DNA of 64,000 bases from Chamaecyparis obtusa (Eukaryota; Streptophyta; Pinopsida; Cupressales; Cupressaceae), in the NCBI GenBank assembly GCA_027943335.1, contig BSBK01009269.1, forward strand, positions 248,001-312,000, read 5' to 3'. Below are positions 1 to 11,871 of the stretch, piece after piece. The position numbers and the translations under genes are program-made. Numbering within the stretch: position 1 is the first letter of the stretch; the number at the start of each line of letters is the position of its first letter. The notes under the pieces are model-generated. The model was not told the DNA's origin. It saw only the letters and a program-made list of their open reading frames with translations, and made no database searches.

Positions 1-109
1 TGAGTCATTTATTTTTCAGATTAGTTTTCTATTTTTAGTTAATAGAGAGTAGTTGTGAGCTTGCTTCACAAGTTCATTAACTCACTTGCATGCATCAAAG
101 AAGGTGAGA

Positions 110-1343
110 TGTTCATGGAAAATTTCTTCTGAAAGAACCTGTTAAACAGAAAGAAGAGTTTGAAGAACTTGAGTTACCATTTCTTGATGCGAGTCCTGAG
201 TTTGTTGCATCATCTTCAACAGAAGGATACCCTCATGATCCATTTGACCTTCATCCTTTTGCAGAGATATTAGCCAGTTTCCTTAATAATTCTAATCCAG
301 AACCACCTATTGACCAGAATCCTTTGGTTAATAATATTTTCTAACCGCAGTTTCATTATCCAACACCTCCATTAATGGAAGCTCCTACATTTCCATTTCC
401 TATTCCAAGTCTTATCAACAATCCTAACCTAAAGAACATACTTGCTTCAGCACTTCCAAAGTTCTATGGCCTTATTACAGAGGATCCTGACACCTTTTTG
501 TTCGATTTTGACATACTGTGTCAAATTTTTGACTATAACACTAATAGTCATAAACTTAAGTTGTTCCCAACAACACTGAAGGAGTCAGCTCTTAGATGGT
601 TCATGGGCTTAGGAGAAAATGCAGTAACTGATTGGGATGGAATGAGAGATTTGTTTCTAAGGAAGTATAAGGAACACTACAAAGGAGGTGATTCAAAAGG
701 AGATGACATCGTCCGTATGTCACAGAAAGAAGATGAGACATTGGAGGACTACATATCACACTTCTTATATAACTTGCAAAAGAACCCTCAATATGCACTA
801 AAGGAGGATTCACAGAAGCTAATTTTTCTAAGAGGAGTGAATGAAAATTGTCTGGAAGCATTGGACCTCATGGCTAGAGGAGATATATCTCAATCTTCCT
901 GGGATGACCTTAAGAAGATCTGTTTGAACTATTCCAGAGCAACAGTAAAGAAAGGAAGGGGATTCTGTCCAACACTGGCAAAAGGAAGTGGCTCTGGCAT
1001 TTAAAAGCTGTAAATTTCAAACCTATTGTCAGAATTCAAGCAAGACATCATAAACGATGTCACTACACACTTGGACATGATTACTGCCAAGAAGAAGAAT
1101 GCAGACACAGAGGCGCAGCTGGCCAAATACTATCCCCATTGCCACAAGCAAAAGAAGGATTGTCAATGCAAGTTGGTTGCAAACTTGGAGAATCAACATC
1201 TTCCAACTAAATACTTAAAGATAGAAGGAGAGGATGAGCAAGTGTTATTTATTTCTCAACATCGGCCATGGGCCACAAGACAAGGTATGCCTCAAGACCC
1301 ATTAAAAATTTCAAATCCTTATAATAGTCAGTGGCAAAACTAG
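110..1343 (+). pseudogene. Athila-like gag polyprotein (degenerate)
   Basis: This is the capsid/nucleocapsid precursor of the element. From 375 the frame gives the retrotransposon gag core (about 60 to 150 codons in), with the typical LKLFPTTLKESALRWF stretch followed by a basic, helical region. An acidic N-terminal part (about 150-341) is in the same frame but is cut off by TAA at 342. Another TAA lies at 1002, and a small indel separates it from the C-terminal block (1026-1343). That block has a Cys/His cluster, CHKQKKDCQC, where copy 2 has CPHCGKKKKDCHC, i.e. CX2CX6CXC rather than the usual CCHC knuckle. Downstream to about 1730 is Pro/Gln/Asn-rich linker with several stops. Confidence 0.85.
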
Positions 1344-1736
1344 AATAACCAAAGTCCTCCCCAATATAATCAACCTACTTGGAATAATGCCTGGCCCATT
1401 AATCAATAGAATCAATGGTATCCTCAATAACAACCCCAATGGCCACAACTTCCAAATCAATGGCAACAACCACAAGGAAATTGGAAGTCCACTAACCAAT
1501 GGAGAGGACCTCAACAATGGCCTAATCCAAATCCTGGATATCCACCTTTGCCACCTCCAATGAATACACCTGCAATTATGCCACCACCTGCAAATATAGG
1601 TCCTCAAAAGAAAACATAGTTACCTGCTTAGCCATAGTTGAATCCCAATAGTCAACAACCACAACAAAAAATGTATGCTACTGATGCTCAGTAGTACACT
1701 TCCTATGCACTCAATATAGAAAATATACACCTAAGA

Positions 1737-2581
1737 TTGGGTACTACCTTGCCTGCACCTGAACCACCTCTTATTATTGAAGTGCCATACCTTCCTGCAA
1801 CACCAATATCAATTACAGAGAATGCTTTTCCAAATATTGTTGCCCCAGATAATGCTACCAATTCAGATAAAGTTCAGACATCAGTTAAACCACCTTTTCC
1901 TCAGAGGTTCAGCATGGACAAGCCCATACCAAAAGAAGACCAACCATTTAATATCCTTGACCAATTAAAGAACATGCATGTCTAGATTCCCCTATTCCAA
2001 GCAATAAAGGATGTCCCTGTCTATGGAAAAGCAATAGAATAAGCTTGTCTTAAGAAGCCTAGAAGAAGAAAAAAAGGATCCTATAATAGTTCATGTTATA
2101 GGACAGTTAGCTGATATTATGCTGGGAAAACTAGTAATTCCAAAATATTCAAATCCAGGGAGTCCAGTTGTTAACATCATCATTAATGGCTAGTCTATCA
2201 AAAATGCATTAATAGATTTGGGTGTTGCCATTAATGTGATGACTAAGGATACTATGAATAAACTGAGCATAGAAGGTTTATGAGCTACTCCAACAAATAT
2301 TGCAATTAGCAGACAACTCTACTGTCACCCCTGATGGAATGATGGAAGACATAATAGTTTCCCTAGATTCCTGGGAATACCTTGTTGATTTCATAATTCT
2401 ATCACCAAAGGTCAATCTTGCTGGTTATCCTATCATTTTAGGACATCCATGGTTGGCAACAGCTGATGCAAACATTAGTTGTAGATCAGGGAACATGACA
2501 ATTTCAGATGGGCAAGCCATTAAGCAACTAGCATTGTATCCTCCAACTCAACCTCAACCGGATTTAAGTACCCCTATATGA
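1737..2581 (+). pseudogene. Athila-like linker and aspartic protease region (degenerate)
   Basis: This codes for the end of the gag linker and the retropepsin-like protease. The protease active site is visible near 2208-2240 as ALIDLG followed by an INVM motif (D-x-G type, the usual Athila/Tat form). Further on, PIILGHPWLATADANI (about 2420-2480) is the conserved C-terminal part of the fold. Stops at about 1983 and 2039 and further stops and indels near 2060-2290 break the frame, so no single product can be read. In copy 2 the matching region (59172-59999) is less damaged and confirms the identity. Confidence 0.8.
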
Positions 2582-2608
2582 CAAAATTTAGGAGACGGGG
2601 AAGAGGAA

Positions 2609-4237
2609 TTGAACTCTGTGGTTCAGATCATGATGTTACATAGGCAATCTTTTCTAAAGTTGCAGGAAGAAGATGAAGTAATTTGGAGCATTCTTAATAA
2701 TGACTGTGTTGAAATCAAAGACATATTTGAAAGCTCTATGTTAGAGTTAACTACATATGAGGACCATCTTGAGCATTGTATTTTTCCTTCAGAACCCAAT
2801 ATTATTCATCAGCTCCTACCCTGTGAGGTAAATACAAATCCTATCACTGAAGTATCCATGCTTGACCTTACAACTACTGTTGAGCTTTCCAAGGGTCACA
2901 ATCTCAATGTAAATAATAAGATGCCTTCACAACAAATGGAGCAATTAACTAAACTTCTCCAAACACATGAGAAAGCCTTTGCATGGGATTATGGGGACAT
3001 GAAGGGACTACGCCCAACACTCTGTACCCACAGGATTTATATTAATGGAGGAAGCCTACCACTCCGGCAACCTCAAAGGAGGATTAACCGAGCATTAAGA
3101 GAGATAGTCAAAATAGAATTACAAAAATTGCTAGATGTTGGCTTTATATATCCTATATCTGATAGTAAATGGGTATCACCTCTGGTTATAGTGCCCAAAA
3201 AGGGGGGTAAATGGAGAATCTGTGTGGATTAGAGAGAGTTAAACAAAGCTACCAAGAAAGATCATTTCCCATTACCATTCATTGATCAAGTACTTGATAC
3301 TTTAGCCAGTAAAAAATATTTTTTTTTTCTTGATGGATATAGTGGATACAATCAGATTACTATTGCTCCAGAGGACCAGGAGAATACTACATTCACATGT
3401 CCATGGGGGACATATGCATATTTTGTCCTACCATTTGGGCTATGCAATGCTCCAATAACATTCCAGAGAGTCGTAATTAGTATTTTTGTTGACATATCAT
3501 ATGATTGTATGGAGATATATATGGATGACTTTACATCATTTGGAGTAACATTTGAAGAGGCCTTGCAGAATCTTGAAAAGGTGCTGATCCGATGCAAGGA
3601 ACACAATCTCTCCCTTAACAGTGAGAAATGCTTCATGATGATGCAAGGAGTGGTACTTGGGCATTTTATTTCAGCAACAAGAATCCAAGTGGACCCAGCC
3701 AAAGTAGAGGTAATACTTACACTACCTACCCCTAGTAAGCAAAAAGATGTAAGATCATTCTTAGGACATGCCGGTTACTATAGGTGATTTTTTCAAAATT
3801 TTAGTCAAGTAGCTAGTCCTCTATACACATTGCCAACAAAAGATGCTGATTTTATATGGACACAAGAATGCACTGAGTCCTTCCTACAACTCAAGACACT
3901 TTTAACAATTGCACCAGTCCTCAAAGGACCAGATTTCTCTATCCCATTCCACATCCATACAAATGCATCAGATTATGCCATAGGAGTCGTCCTAGGACAA
4001 AAGCCTAGTAACCTTGAGAATGCAATTTACTATATCAATAAAAGCCTCCATGGACCAAAATTAAACTACACAGTTACTAAAAAGGAACTCCTAGTTGTAG
4101 TTTATGCATTGAACAAATTTCACCACTATGTCACAGGCTATCCTATCTTTGTTCACACTGATCACTCAGCAATTAAATATTTGATGAACAAACCTGCTAT
4201 AATAGGCAGATTAGCAAGGTGGCTACTACTATTGTAG
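2609..4237 (+). pseudogene. Athila-like reverse transcriptase and RNase H (degenerate)
   Basis: This is the RNA-dependent DNA polymerase and RNase H part of pol. The RT begins after a linker. SKWVSPLVIVPKKGGKWRIC lies at about 3165-3230 and the catalytic YMDD at about 3512-3530. RNase H follows with HTNASDYAIGVVLGQ (about 3955-4005) and HTDHSA (about 4150). Breaks are a TAG just after the WRICVD motif at 3230 and a stop at 3785 between RT and RNase H. The RT residues match copy 2 closely, so this is decay rather than a divergent enzyme. Confidence 0.9.
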
Positions 4238-5744
4238 GAGTTTGATATAACAATTGTTGATAAGCTAGGGAAGGCAAACGTAGTAGCTAACTATTTGTCC
4301 AAACTTCAACATGTTGATATAGACACTACTCTGATTGAAGATGCATTCCCTGATGAACACATGTTCCATATAGAAATAAAAAAACCCATGGTATGCTGAC
4401 ATAGCCAATTATCTTGTAGCAAATAAGATGCCCCCACATTTCTCTCACAAGGACAGGAAAAATCTTGCAGAGAAAATCTTCCAATTTTCATGGATAGATA
4501 ACAACCTATTTTACACTGGTCCAGATCAGATTATGAGAAGGTGTGTGAGAGAAGATGAAATATATGATATACTCCATGCTTGTCACAATGAGCCATGTGG
4601 AGGTCACTTTGTAGAAAAGAGAACAACTCTGAAAATCTTAACAACATGATATTATTGGCCAACACTACACAAGGATGAAGCCAGTTATACAACAAAATGT
4701 GATAAATTTCAAAGGATGGGTCGCCCAACAAAATCAGATGAGATGCCACTCAATCCACAAGTGGTAATAACACCATTTGACAAATGGGGTATGGATTTCA
4801 TAGGACCAATAGATCCTCCCTCAAATTAGAAAATCTTACATCCTGGTATGCACGGACTATCTGACAAAATGGGTGGAAGGAAAAGCTATGCAGAATGTCA
4901 GGGATCAAAAAGTAGAAAAATTCTTGTATGAGGATATTTTTACCCATTATGGAGTCTTGAGAGAGCTTGTAATAGACCAAGGACCATAGTTCACTTCAAA
5001 TATGATCAATGAGATAATGAAGGAATATAATATCAGGCATCGCAATCTAGCCCTTATCATCCACAGGCAAATGAATAGGCAGAAGTCACAAATAGAGAAA
5101 TTGAGGCCATATTAACAAAGACAGTGCAATTGCATCATAGGGATTGGAGCAGTAGATTAACTGAAGCAGTCTGGGCCTATTGTACAACCTAGAAAACCAC
5201 CACAGGGTTCACACCATTTGAATTGGTGTATGGGAAGGCAACAATGTTGCCCATATAATTTGAACACAAAATATTGCACACAACTCTGGAATTGAATATC
5301 AATCTTCCTGTAGCACAATCAGAACACCTTCTCCACCTCAACTCCTTGGATGAAATGTGAAAGTCAACATTGGAGTGGATGAAGCTAATCCAGCACCAAA
5401 TAAAGAGGTGGCATGATTCACACATAAAAAATAAGCACTTTCAAGTGGGCGATTAGGCTCTATTATATGATTCTCGATTCAAAGAGATTCCAGGAAAACT
5501 ACAGACCAGATGGCTGGGACCATATGAAATTTAGTATGTTTTTGAAAATGGAGTAGTCCAATTGACCACATTGGATCTAGTCCAATTCAAACTACTTGTT
5601 AATGGACACCACTTGTGTCTGTACCATAAGCCTCAAGCAAAGGAAGAATTCCTGCAGCAGTTCAGCACGCACAGTTCAATAACAACTCAGGTACCAGTTC
5701 CTACAGCAGAAGTTGAAAGCCTTCCTCCTGCAACTTCACCATAA
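4238..5744 (+). pseudogene. Athila-like integrase (degenerate)
   Basis: This is the DDE integrase that joins retroelement cDNA to the genome. The zinc-binding HHCC region is visible at about 4570-4720 (HACHNEPCGGHF, then CDKFQRMG). The second Cys of the last pair is Phe here but Cys in copy 2. The catalytic core starts at GMDFIGPI (about 4788), and the second catalytic Asp lies in a VIDQGP motif near 4970. A frameshift near 4825-4830 and stops further on disrupt the core. The C-terminal tail after NGHHLCLYHKPQ ends in PPATSP with TAA at 5742-5744. Confidence 0.85.
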
Positions 5745-6525
5745 CAAGCCTTCAAAAACCAACCATAATAAAGCTTCATTTAATATGAGGTACATTTCTT
5801 CATTCACTTTTCTTCCTTCTTCTCTCTAATTCATCTCATTTCTCTTTCTTCCAACCACTCACCATCCATGCCACCCACAAATTCTATTTTCAATGCTTTC
5901 AATAAACACCACGTCAACACTCACATACGACTGCCAGAATCAATGAACTCTCATCAACTTGCATTCATGTGTATGGTAAATAAATCCCAGGTACAACTCC
6001 CTCAATCCTTACTCACTTTTATCACACAGGTTTTAATAATTATATATAGTACTGCACTAAATGTATAATATAGGCGTTACGCCAGTTTCCCATTCTCATG
6101 CTAGAATATATCAAGTGAGGACACTTGTCAATGTTTGGTAGGGGGTAGGGGAAGTGTAATAAATTCTAAGTGTTATTATTAAGTCATCCCAGTCACATCC
6201 TTGTCACTTCAACGTTGTACTTAGGCTTTGTTCTATTAATTTCTTTTATTCCCATACATTTGTCGTACTTGCAAAATTTTGATTTAAGGAAGTTGATATG
6301 ACTTGAAAGGACTATGATTAAATTGTGTGGTAACTCACACTTAGAGTTGTGATGTCCTCTGTAATCAATGTCATTATTATCATTTATGTTAAGCATAGCG
6401 GAGGAAATAAAAGCAAAAAAATCAGTGTTTTCAAGAAATGCAAGTGAAATTCAATAAGGTATTTGCAGAGCATAAAAGACTGAAGGGTTAATAGTGAAAT
6501 TCGAGAGTAGAAAATTGTTAATGAA
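5745..6525 (+). other. Spacer between integrase and third ORF of Athila copy 1
   Basis: No gene is seen here. The stretch holds a pyrimidine-rich tract (about 5795-5850) and, at 6112-6156, a hairpin plus polypurine module described separately. Copy 2 keeps the same spacer (55216-56008), so it is a real part of the element rather than an insertion. Confidence 0.6.
6112..6156 (+). promoter_or_regulatory. Internal hairpin plus polypurine tract upstream of third ORF
   Basis: A 16-base inverted repeat, CAAGTGAGGACACTTG (6112-6127), is followed by the purine-rich tract GTAGGGGGTAGGGGAAGTG (6138-6156). The hairpin is identical in copy 2 (55628-55643), and the purine tract is nearly identical there (55601-55617). 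The layout copies the true 3' end of the element (8938-8976), where a GAGGAC-containing hairpin precedes the PPT. It may be a relic of an earlier 3' end or a second plus-strand primer; the role is inferred. Confidence 0.6.
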
Positions 6526-8946
6526 ATGGGTGGATAGTTGCAAAGGCACGAACTAGTTCACCATGACATTTTACTGGCAGATGTCGAAGCAGTCCACAAT
6601 TTCAACGCATGTGGTTGGTTAGGATATTTTCTTCAATTAACAGAATTTAATGAGGAGGTAGCAGCAGAATTTATGGGCACTTTTGAAGAGGGACAAGCAA
6701 CTGCATGGGGTTTAACAGTTGTTTCCATCGAGGAAAGAATTGTAGAGGTCACCGGGTTACCAGTTCTTGGGGAGCACTATCCTAACGAGCATGACACCAG
6801 GTCATCTCAAGCTCAATTCTCCCGACTGCATGATCCTCCTCTCGAAATTACCAAACAGGGATGCAAGAGACTGTCTCTCCCTCCACCATTTCCAGAATTG
6901 GTGACCCACATTATTAGGTACTTAACTTGCAAAGGAAGATTCTCAAATTTGCATGCCCATCATTTCAAATTGCTTAGTTGCATAAGGAATAATCTTCAGG
7001 TTAATATCCCTAATTTTCTCTATAATATGTCAAGCATTAGTGCTGAGGAGACACAAAAGGGGAATGCAAATTCTATAAGCCACCATGCCCTAATAAAACT
7101 TCTAGTTGAGAAATCTCTTAGGAATGTCTCTTCCCTTTCATGGGCAGAATTTGTTCAGTTCAAAACTTTGCAACCCCAAGTTAACCCTGTTGCTCAACCT
7201 CTAGGGAATGAAGTAGAGTCTTCTGAGTCTGCTGAAGAAATAGCCACAAAAGAAAAAGAGCTAGAATTATCTCAAGAAAATAAGTCTTCTGAGCCTACTC
7301 TAGAAAGTAATATACCTACTTCTTCCTTAAAGAAAGGAAAACAAAAGGTTGGAGAGGAAACCCCTAACCTAGAAGAGGAAATTCAAAACCCTGCAGTTCA
7401 AATAAACAAAAGAAAAAGGTCAAGTCCTGCAGCATTTGTTCCTGTGGCGTCTACTCCTATAGTACAAAGGCCAAAAAGATCCCACCAAAAGAAAAATGCA
7501 GTGGTCAAAGAAACAACAATGCGAAGAAGTCCTCGCATGTGAGGGCAAGTGTCTCCACCTTATCTTGGAAATCCAAATGTTCCAGCATCAAAACCTGCTC
7601 CAGAACCCTCTATTGAGTACATTCTTGATGAGTCACCCATGCAGACAGAAGTGTCTTCATCTCCCAAAAATATGGAAGAATCCCAAAATGTGCAAGAAAT
7701 TGGTGGTAGCATACCACATAATGATCAGAGAATGTCTAAGCCAAGCCCTAATATAGTACAAGAGAGAATTCTTGAGGATGCTTAGATGAATCCTCCGCAA
7801 CACCCTACATTTTCCAATGTCTCCACTGTACCCTACAAATCAACATGGTTCACTGAGTATTTTTAGAAAGTTTCCAAAGAAAAGAGAAAGAAAGCTCAGC
7901 TGCAAGAATTTCCTTCAACAACAATACAGTCTATACTCTTCAATTTATACAATCAATTTGTTTTCCAAAAGACCTGGTGGAAACAAGAAAGAAACAAAAT
8001 GCAGAAAGAGATATTTGATAAGGAAGAGGAGATTAAAGAGCTTAAGGAGCAGTTAAAGAAACATAAGCAACAAATGGACCAAGCCCTTAAACTAGCTGAT
8101 CATGTCATAGCCTATAGACCACCACCTAGGGTATATGCTATTTGTTTAAAAGAACAATTCCTCTTGTTTCAACTCATGATGACCATGAAGGGTATAGATT
8201 GTGAATTCAAATCAGCCAAGGAATTTTATGGATTATATCAAACTCTTCCCCCATGGAAGAAAAATTTACTATGTGAGCTATATTTGCATAAATTTATCAT
8301 TCCACATGAGACACAATGGAATCCTTTGCTCTATATAAGGGATATCCATTTAAGAGCTTTGATGTCATGGATGCACAATGAAGGAAACTATGATAGGCAG
8401 TTGCACATTTACAAAGACTTAGAGAAATATGAACCCTTACCCTTAAGGGCTAAATCACATAAGCCTAATGTCCTCTTGAGAGATTGGCTCAATTTAACCT
8501 ATGGAAAACAAAAGCCTACAAACAGGGAAAAAGTCTTTGCATTAAGAGACAGGGTCTATACAGAATACCAGAGATTTCCCTACTTCTCATTTCAAAGAGG
8601 TCTTGCAAGGGTAAGAAGTCGGTGGAATAGATTACTAGAGGCCTTTAAGAAAATAGAGCCACACAACCCAATCAACTTTGAGGCAGCAACAAACAGAGCA
8701 ACCAGATATATGCAGTTGGGGCATCAGATCAGAAGGGAATTGTGGATGCCCTTGTCTTTCCAACCACATACACTCCCATGGCCCCTATATGACATCAACA
8801 CCACCAGATTGGATTAGTTGTTGGAAGAATACTGGGGAGATTACTTGGCAAGAACAAGAGGATTTTATTACACTTTCAAGAGTGGAAAGAAGGGAAAGAC
8901 AACTGCCGGTGATTTCAGGTCTTTAGCCAGAAAATGTAATGCTTGA
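6526..8946 (+). pseudogene. Third ORF of Athila-like element (function unknown)
   Basis: One frame of about 806 codons runs from ATG at 6526 to TGA at 8944 without a frameshift. It is interrupted by nonsense codons at 6535 (TAG), 7540 (TGA), 7783 (TAG), 7864 (TAG) and 8815 (TAG). The N-terminal third is a globular region of the sort found in plant retroelement ORFs (GWLGYF, TGLPVLGEHY). A low-complexity Glu/Lys/Ser/Pro-rich middle follows with basic clusters (RPKRSHQKK). A coiled coil (KEIFDKEEEIKELKEQLKK, about 8005-8065) and a conserved C-terminal domain rich in Trp and Tyr come next. I see no signal peptide or membrane segment, so nothing supports an envelope role despite the position. The TAG at 7864 is shared with copy 2. 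Confidence 0.75.
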
Positions 8947-8976
8947 GGACAAGCATTATGTTTAGTAGGGGGTAAA
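8938..8976 (+). other. 3' hairpin and polypurine tract of Athila copy 1
   Basis: The perfect inverted repeat AATGCTTGAGGACAAGCATT (8938-8957) overlaps the last codons and stop of the third ORF. It is followed by the PPT GTAGGGGGTAAA (8965-8976), which abuts the 3' LTR. The same arrangement is present in copy 2 (52238-52276). The PPT primes plus-strand DNA synthesis in LTR elements; the role of the hairpin is not known to me. Confidence 0.8.
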
Positions 8977-10197
8977 TGATGAGACAATTTATTGTCTCTA
9001 TTTTTTTATAATCTTCATACTTTTTTGACACTCTTTATGCTCTGATAAGACATTTCTAAAACATCTATGAACCTATACCTATATGAACTTATGATAAGTA
9101 CAGCTAGAACCACAAAGACTATGGGTAGTTAGAATGACATATTTTGCTGACTATTATATATATAATGTAGTACTTCATATAGCTATTTTAAGTTGTGTTC
9201 TAACATTTGAGTAGGAGTTGAAATGTTGACTTGTATATATATGTACACCAAATGCTACTAACCTGCCAGGTAAGCAATGAGCAGTACAAAGAGTGGTGCA
9301 ACCACATTAAATGAGCATTAGAAGACTAGCCACAGCGGAAGAATCCAGCACGATTCCAAAGGATATGCCGCTACTAAGAAGGAGTTGTCATTCCAAAAGA
9401 TATAAGAAATAGTTATGCTATATTCCCTTAGTGTTGTTATTTTGTTATCTACACTTATTGTAATATGTTGTGGTTATTATATCTCCTTATTTGGTGAGAT
9501 TTAATCAGACTTTTCTGTTATGTTTTCAATAAGCGCCAAAATCCTCTTTATAAAGGGATTTGATCAAATGAGTTAGGTAATGAGAAAATACATAATGATG
9601 TATTCAGTATAGTAGAAGTTTCTCTTTTCTGTTCTTCATGAGTTGTTCAATTGTTATGTAACCAATTAAGAAGAATTTAATGGAAGAGTAATTTTGGAGT
9701 ATCTTATGTGTTAGTAGTTAACAGAAGCCAACCAAGGGGGCCCACTTGGGAGGTGGATTAGATTAAGTTAGAGTAGAGTTTCTTACTATATTGTTTGTGC
9801 TTTCAAGTAGAAGTTACTATTTTATTCCTGCAGCATTACTTATGTGGATGTTCCTTCAGCACTTGCAGAGATAGACATAGTGAATGTTTTGAGTTGATAG
9901 ATAGGTTTAGAATAAGTTCACAAGCTTTTTGAAATAATTTCATTAAATAGTCAAGTGTGTTTTCTTTCTTGCAGCAATAGCATAGGTTCCTTTCATGCAT
10001 TTTATCTTCCTACAACATAGGTGTTATGACTCTTAGAGGAACTTAGTGCACAAACTGTGTTGTCCCATTTCAAGTCTACATCCCTGGGTTGACAATCTAA
10101 ATGCATTTCATGATGAGAAAAGTAATCCTTAGCATAAGTATATTATTCCTAAGAGAGACAATGGCATGATTATCGTTACCTATTATGAAACTGTTCA
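8977..10197 (+). repeat. 3' LTR of Athila copy 1
   Basis: The 1221-bp LTR starts TGATGAGAC right after the PPT and ends GTTCA, the diverged equivalent of the TATTCA end of copy 2. Length and sequence match the copy-2 LTRs (1216 and 1221 bp). A small inverted repeat (GAGACAAT / ATTGTCTC, 8981-8998) lies next to the TG end and is conserved in all three LTRs. The following bases, GTAAG, should be the target duplication; its partner is outside the window. Confidence 0.85.
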
Positions 10198-11871
10198 GTA
10201 AGCATGAGCTTGTCTCATACTCTCACTAAAGTGGGGGCTAAATGTACCATCCTCAAAAGTTTGCACCCATTAATTGGTGGCTTTAGGACCTATTAGACCC
10301 ATTTTAGTGATTTCTAGATCTAACTGTATTTATGCTTGATTTCCCGCTTCTATCATTTTCTTTCCTCGAGACTTTGCACACTGCCCAAGCCCTGAATTCA
10401 CTTTGAAATTAACCCTACTAGGACTAGGTCGACCTAATTTGGCCTTGTCCTTGGGCATTAATGTTAAGTAGGCTTTGGGCCCAATGTGGGTGTTTTATTT
10501 CCCGATCTTAGTTGTAGTCAGCCCAACAATATTGAGTCCCAAAATGAGTATAAAAGGACATCAAGGCCTCTCATTTTGACATCTATTATTATCCATTATT
10601 ATGCAATCCAAATTATGTGCAAGTGATAAATTGATAAAGTGCAATAAATTCAAGCAATTCAATTTGTGCAATTGAAGTGGTGGACTCAAGATTTGAAGGT
10701 AAGCACCCATTGAAGATCTCCAAGTCTCCATCTCTTCAAGTCTTATTTCAAGAAAAGACAATCTTCTCTAGTTGATGCAAGTTTCTCTCTCAATGCTAAG
10801 TAGAGGAATTTTCAAGATAGAAAGAAGATCCATAAGCATGTACATTAATTCAAGATTGAGGATTGGTAAGTGTAGATCCATTGCATTTGTGAAGACATCC
10901 TTGATTCTACAACACATTTCAAGTAAGCATATAAAAATATTCATTGGTTTATCAAATCCTAAAATCCATCCATGAGGGTTTCTCATGTAAGGTGAATACT
11001 TGCATTTACTTTATTTTTTATAGTATCTCCTTATGAAATCTCCATTTTATTTCAAGGTTGATTCCTATACAGGGGATTGACCAATCCAAGTCCCTTTCCA
11101 AAACCTTTTCCCCTTTTTTGCTTGTGTGCAGGAAAAGGTTTTTGGAGTTTCGGGTCTATAATTTTAGAGTTTCAGAATGAGTGACTAATCCTTCACATAA
11201 TTTACTTGATTTTTGACTCTCTAGGAAAAGGCTGAATTTATTGGACAAGGCTGACTTGAGTTGGCATAGTCCTGGGAATCTACAAATTTCACAGTTGGAA
11301 CATATAGGCACCATGGTTCTAGATCCAAAACATTTTTTTTCCTGACAACTTTGCAACAATAAAACCCAGATCTAAAGTTCACTTGTTCCCTCCTAGCTTT
11401 CAAGGTGATTTATTTCTTTTCATTATCCTCTAACATTTACTTTTATGCATCAGATCTGATATTACATATTGTTAGCAGCCATTTCCTTAGTCATAACATC
11501 AATTTCCTTTCATATATTTACACATCTTATCACACACATTCACATCCTACATCTCTTTAAGGAAAGTAAACACCAATTCCTCTACTCTCATTTCGATCTT
11601 GCATTAGCACCCCTACATCCATCTTGGGTAGTGTTGATCTAATTTCCTTAAGGACGAGCCTTTGGGAGCCAACTTACTTTCCTAAATGCACATTACCCCA
11701 CAAAGAAAACTTGGTGAGTGGTCTATTATCCTCTATATAGCATTGCTCACCATTTTCTTATGTACAGTAGTTGCCTTTCATTCACTTGAAACCAAAATCA
11801 CGCACACTTGAAATAATTCCAAAGCTATAGTGGGAAACACATTCCAACATCGAGCTCATCGTTATAATCAT
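10198..11871 (+). repeat. 3' end and 3' LTR of an outer Ty3/gypsy-like element (right end uncertain)
   Basis: After Athila copy 1 comes a short internal remnant with a PPT-like tract, AAAGTGGGGGCTAA (about 10229-10242). An LTR-like sequence then begins at TGTACCATCC (10243). A promoter-type TATAAAAGG lies at 10549. No ORF of note is present. The most economical reading is that Athila copy 1 inserted just upstream of this element's PPT, with the rest of the element left of the window. I could not fix the right end of the LTR; it lies before the CACTA terminus at 11872. Confidence 0.5.
10549..10556 (+). promoter_or_regulatory. TATA box of outer gypsy LTR
   Basis: TATAAAAG lies about 305 bp into the LTR that starts at 10243, the usual place for an LTR promoter. 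Confidence 0.5.

Larger units (their letters stand above)
1..10197 (+). mobile_element. Athila-like Ty3/gypsy element, copy 1 (5' LTR missing from window)
   Basis: The order is leader, gag, protease, reverse transcriptase, RNase H, integrase, a spacer, a long third ORF, polypurine tract and 3' LTR, all on +. Integrase downstream of RNase H makes it Ty3/gypsy. The third ORF, and the primer site seen in copy 2 of this family (similar to the 3' end of tRNA-Asp), point to the Athila/Tat branch. The window begins in the leader: base 1 aligns with sequence just inside the 5' LTR of copy 2. Pol carries stops and frameshifts, so the copy is non-autonomous. It sits within another gypsy element, whose 3' end resumes at 10198. 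Confidence 0.9.

Noticed and set aside
6526..8946. Third ORF as a retroviral-type envelope gene
   Set aside because: It is in the right place, but I see no signal peptide, no membrane anchor and no cleavage-like site; the protein is charged with a coiled coil.
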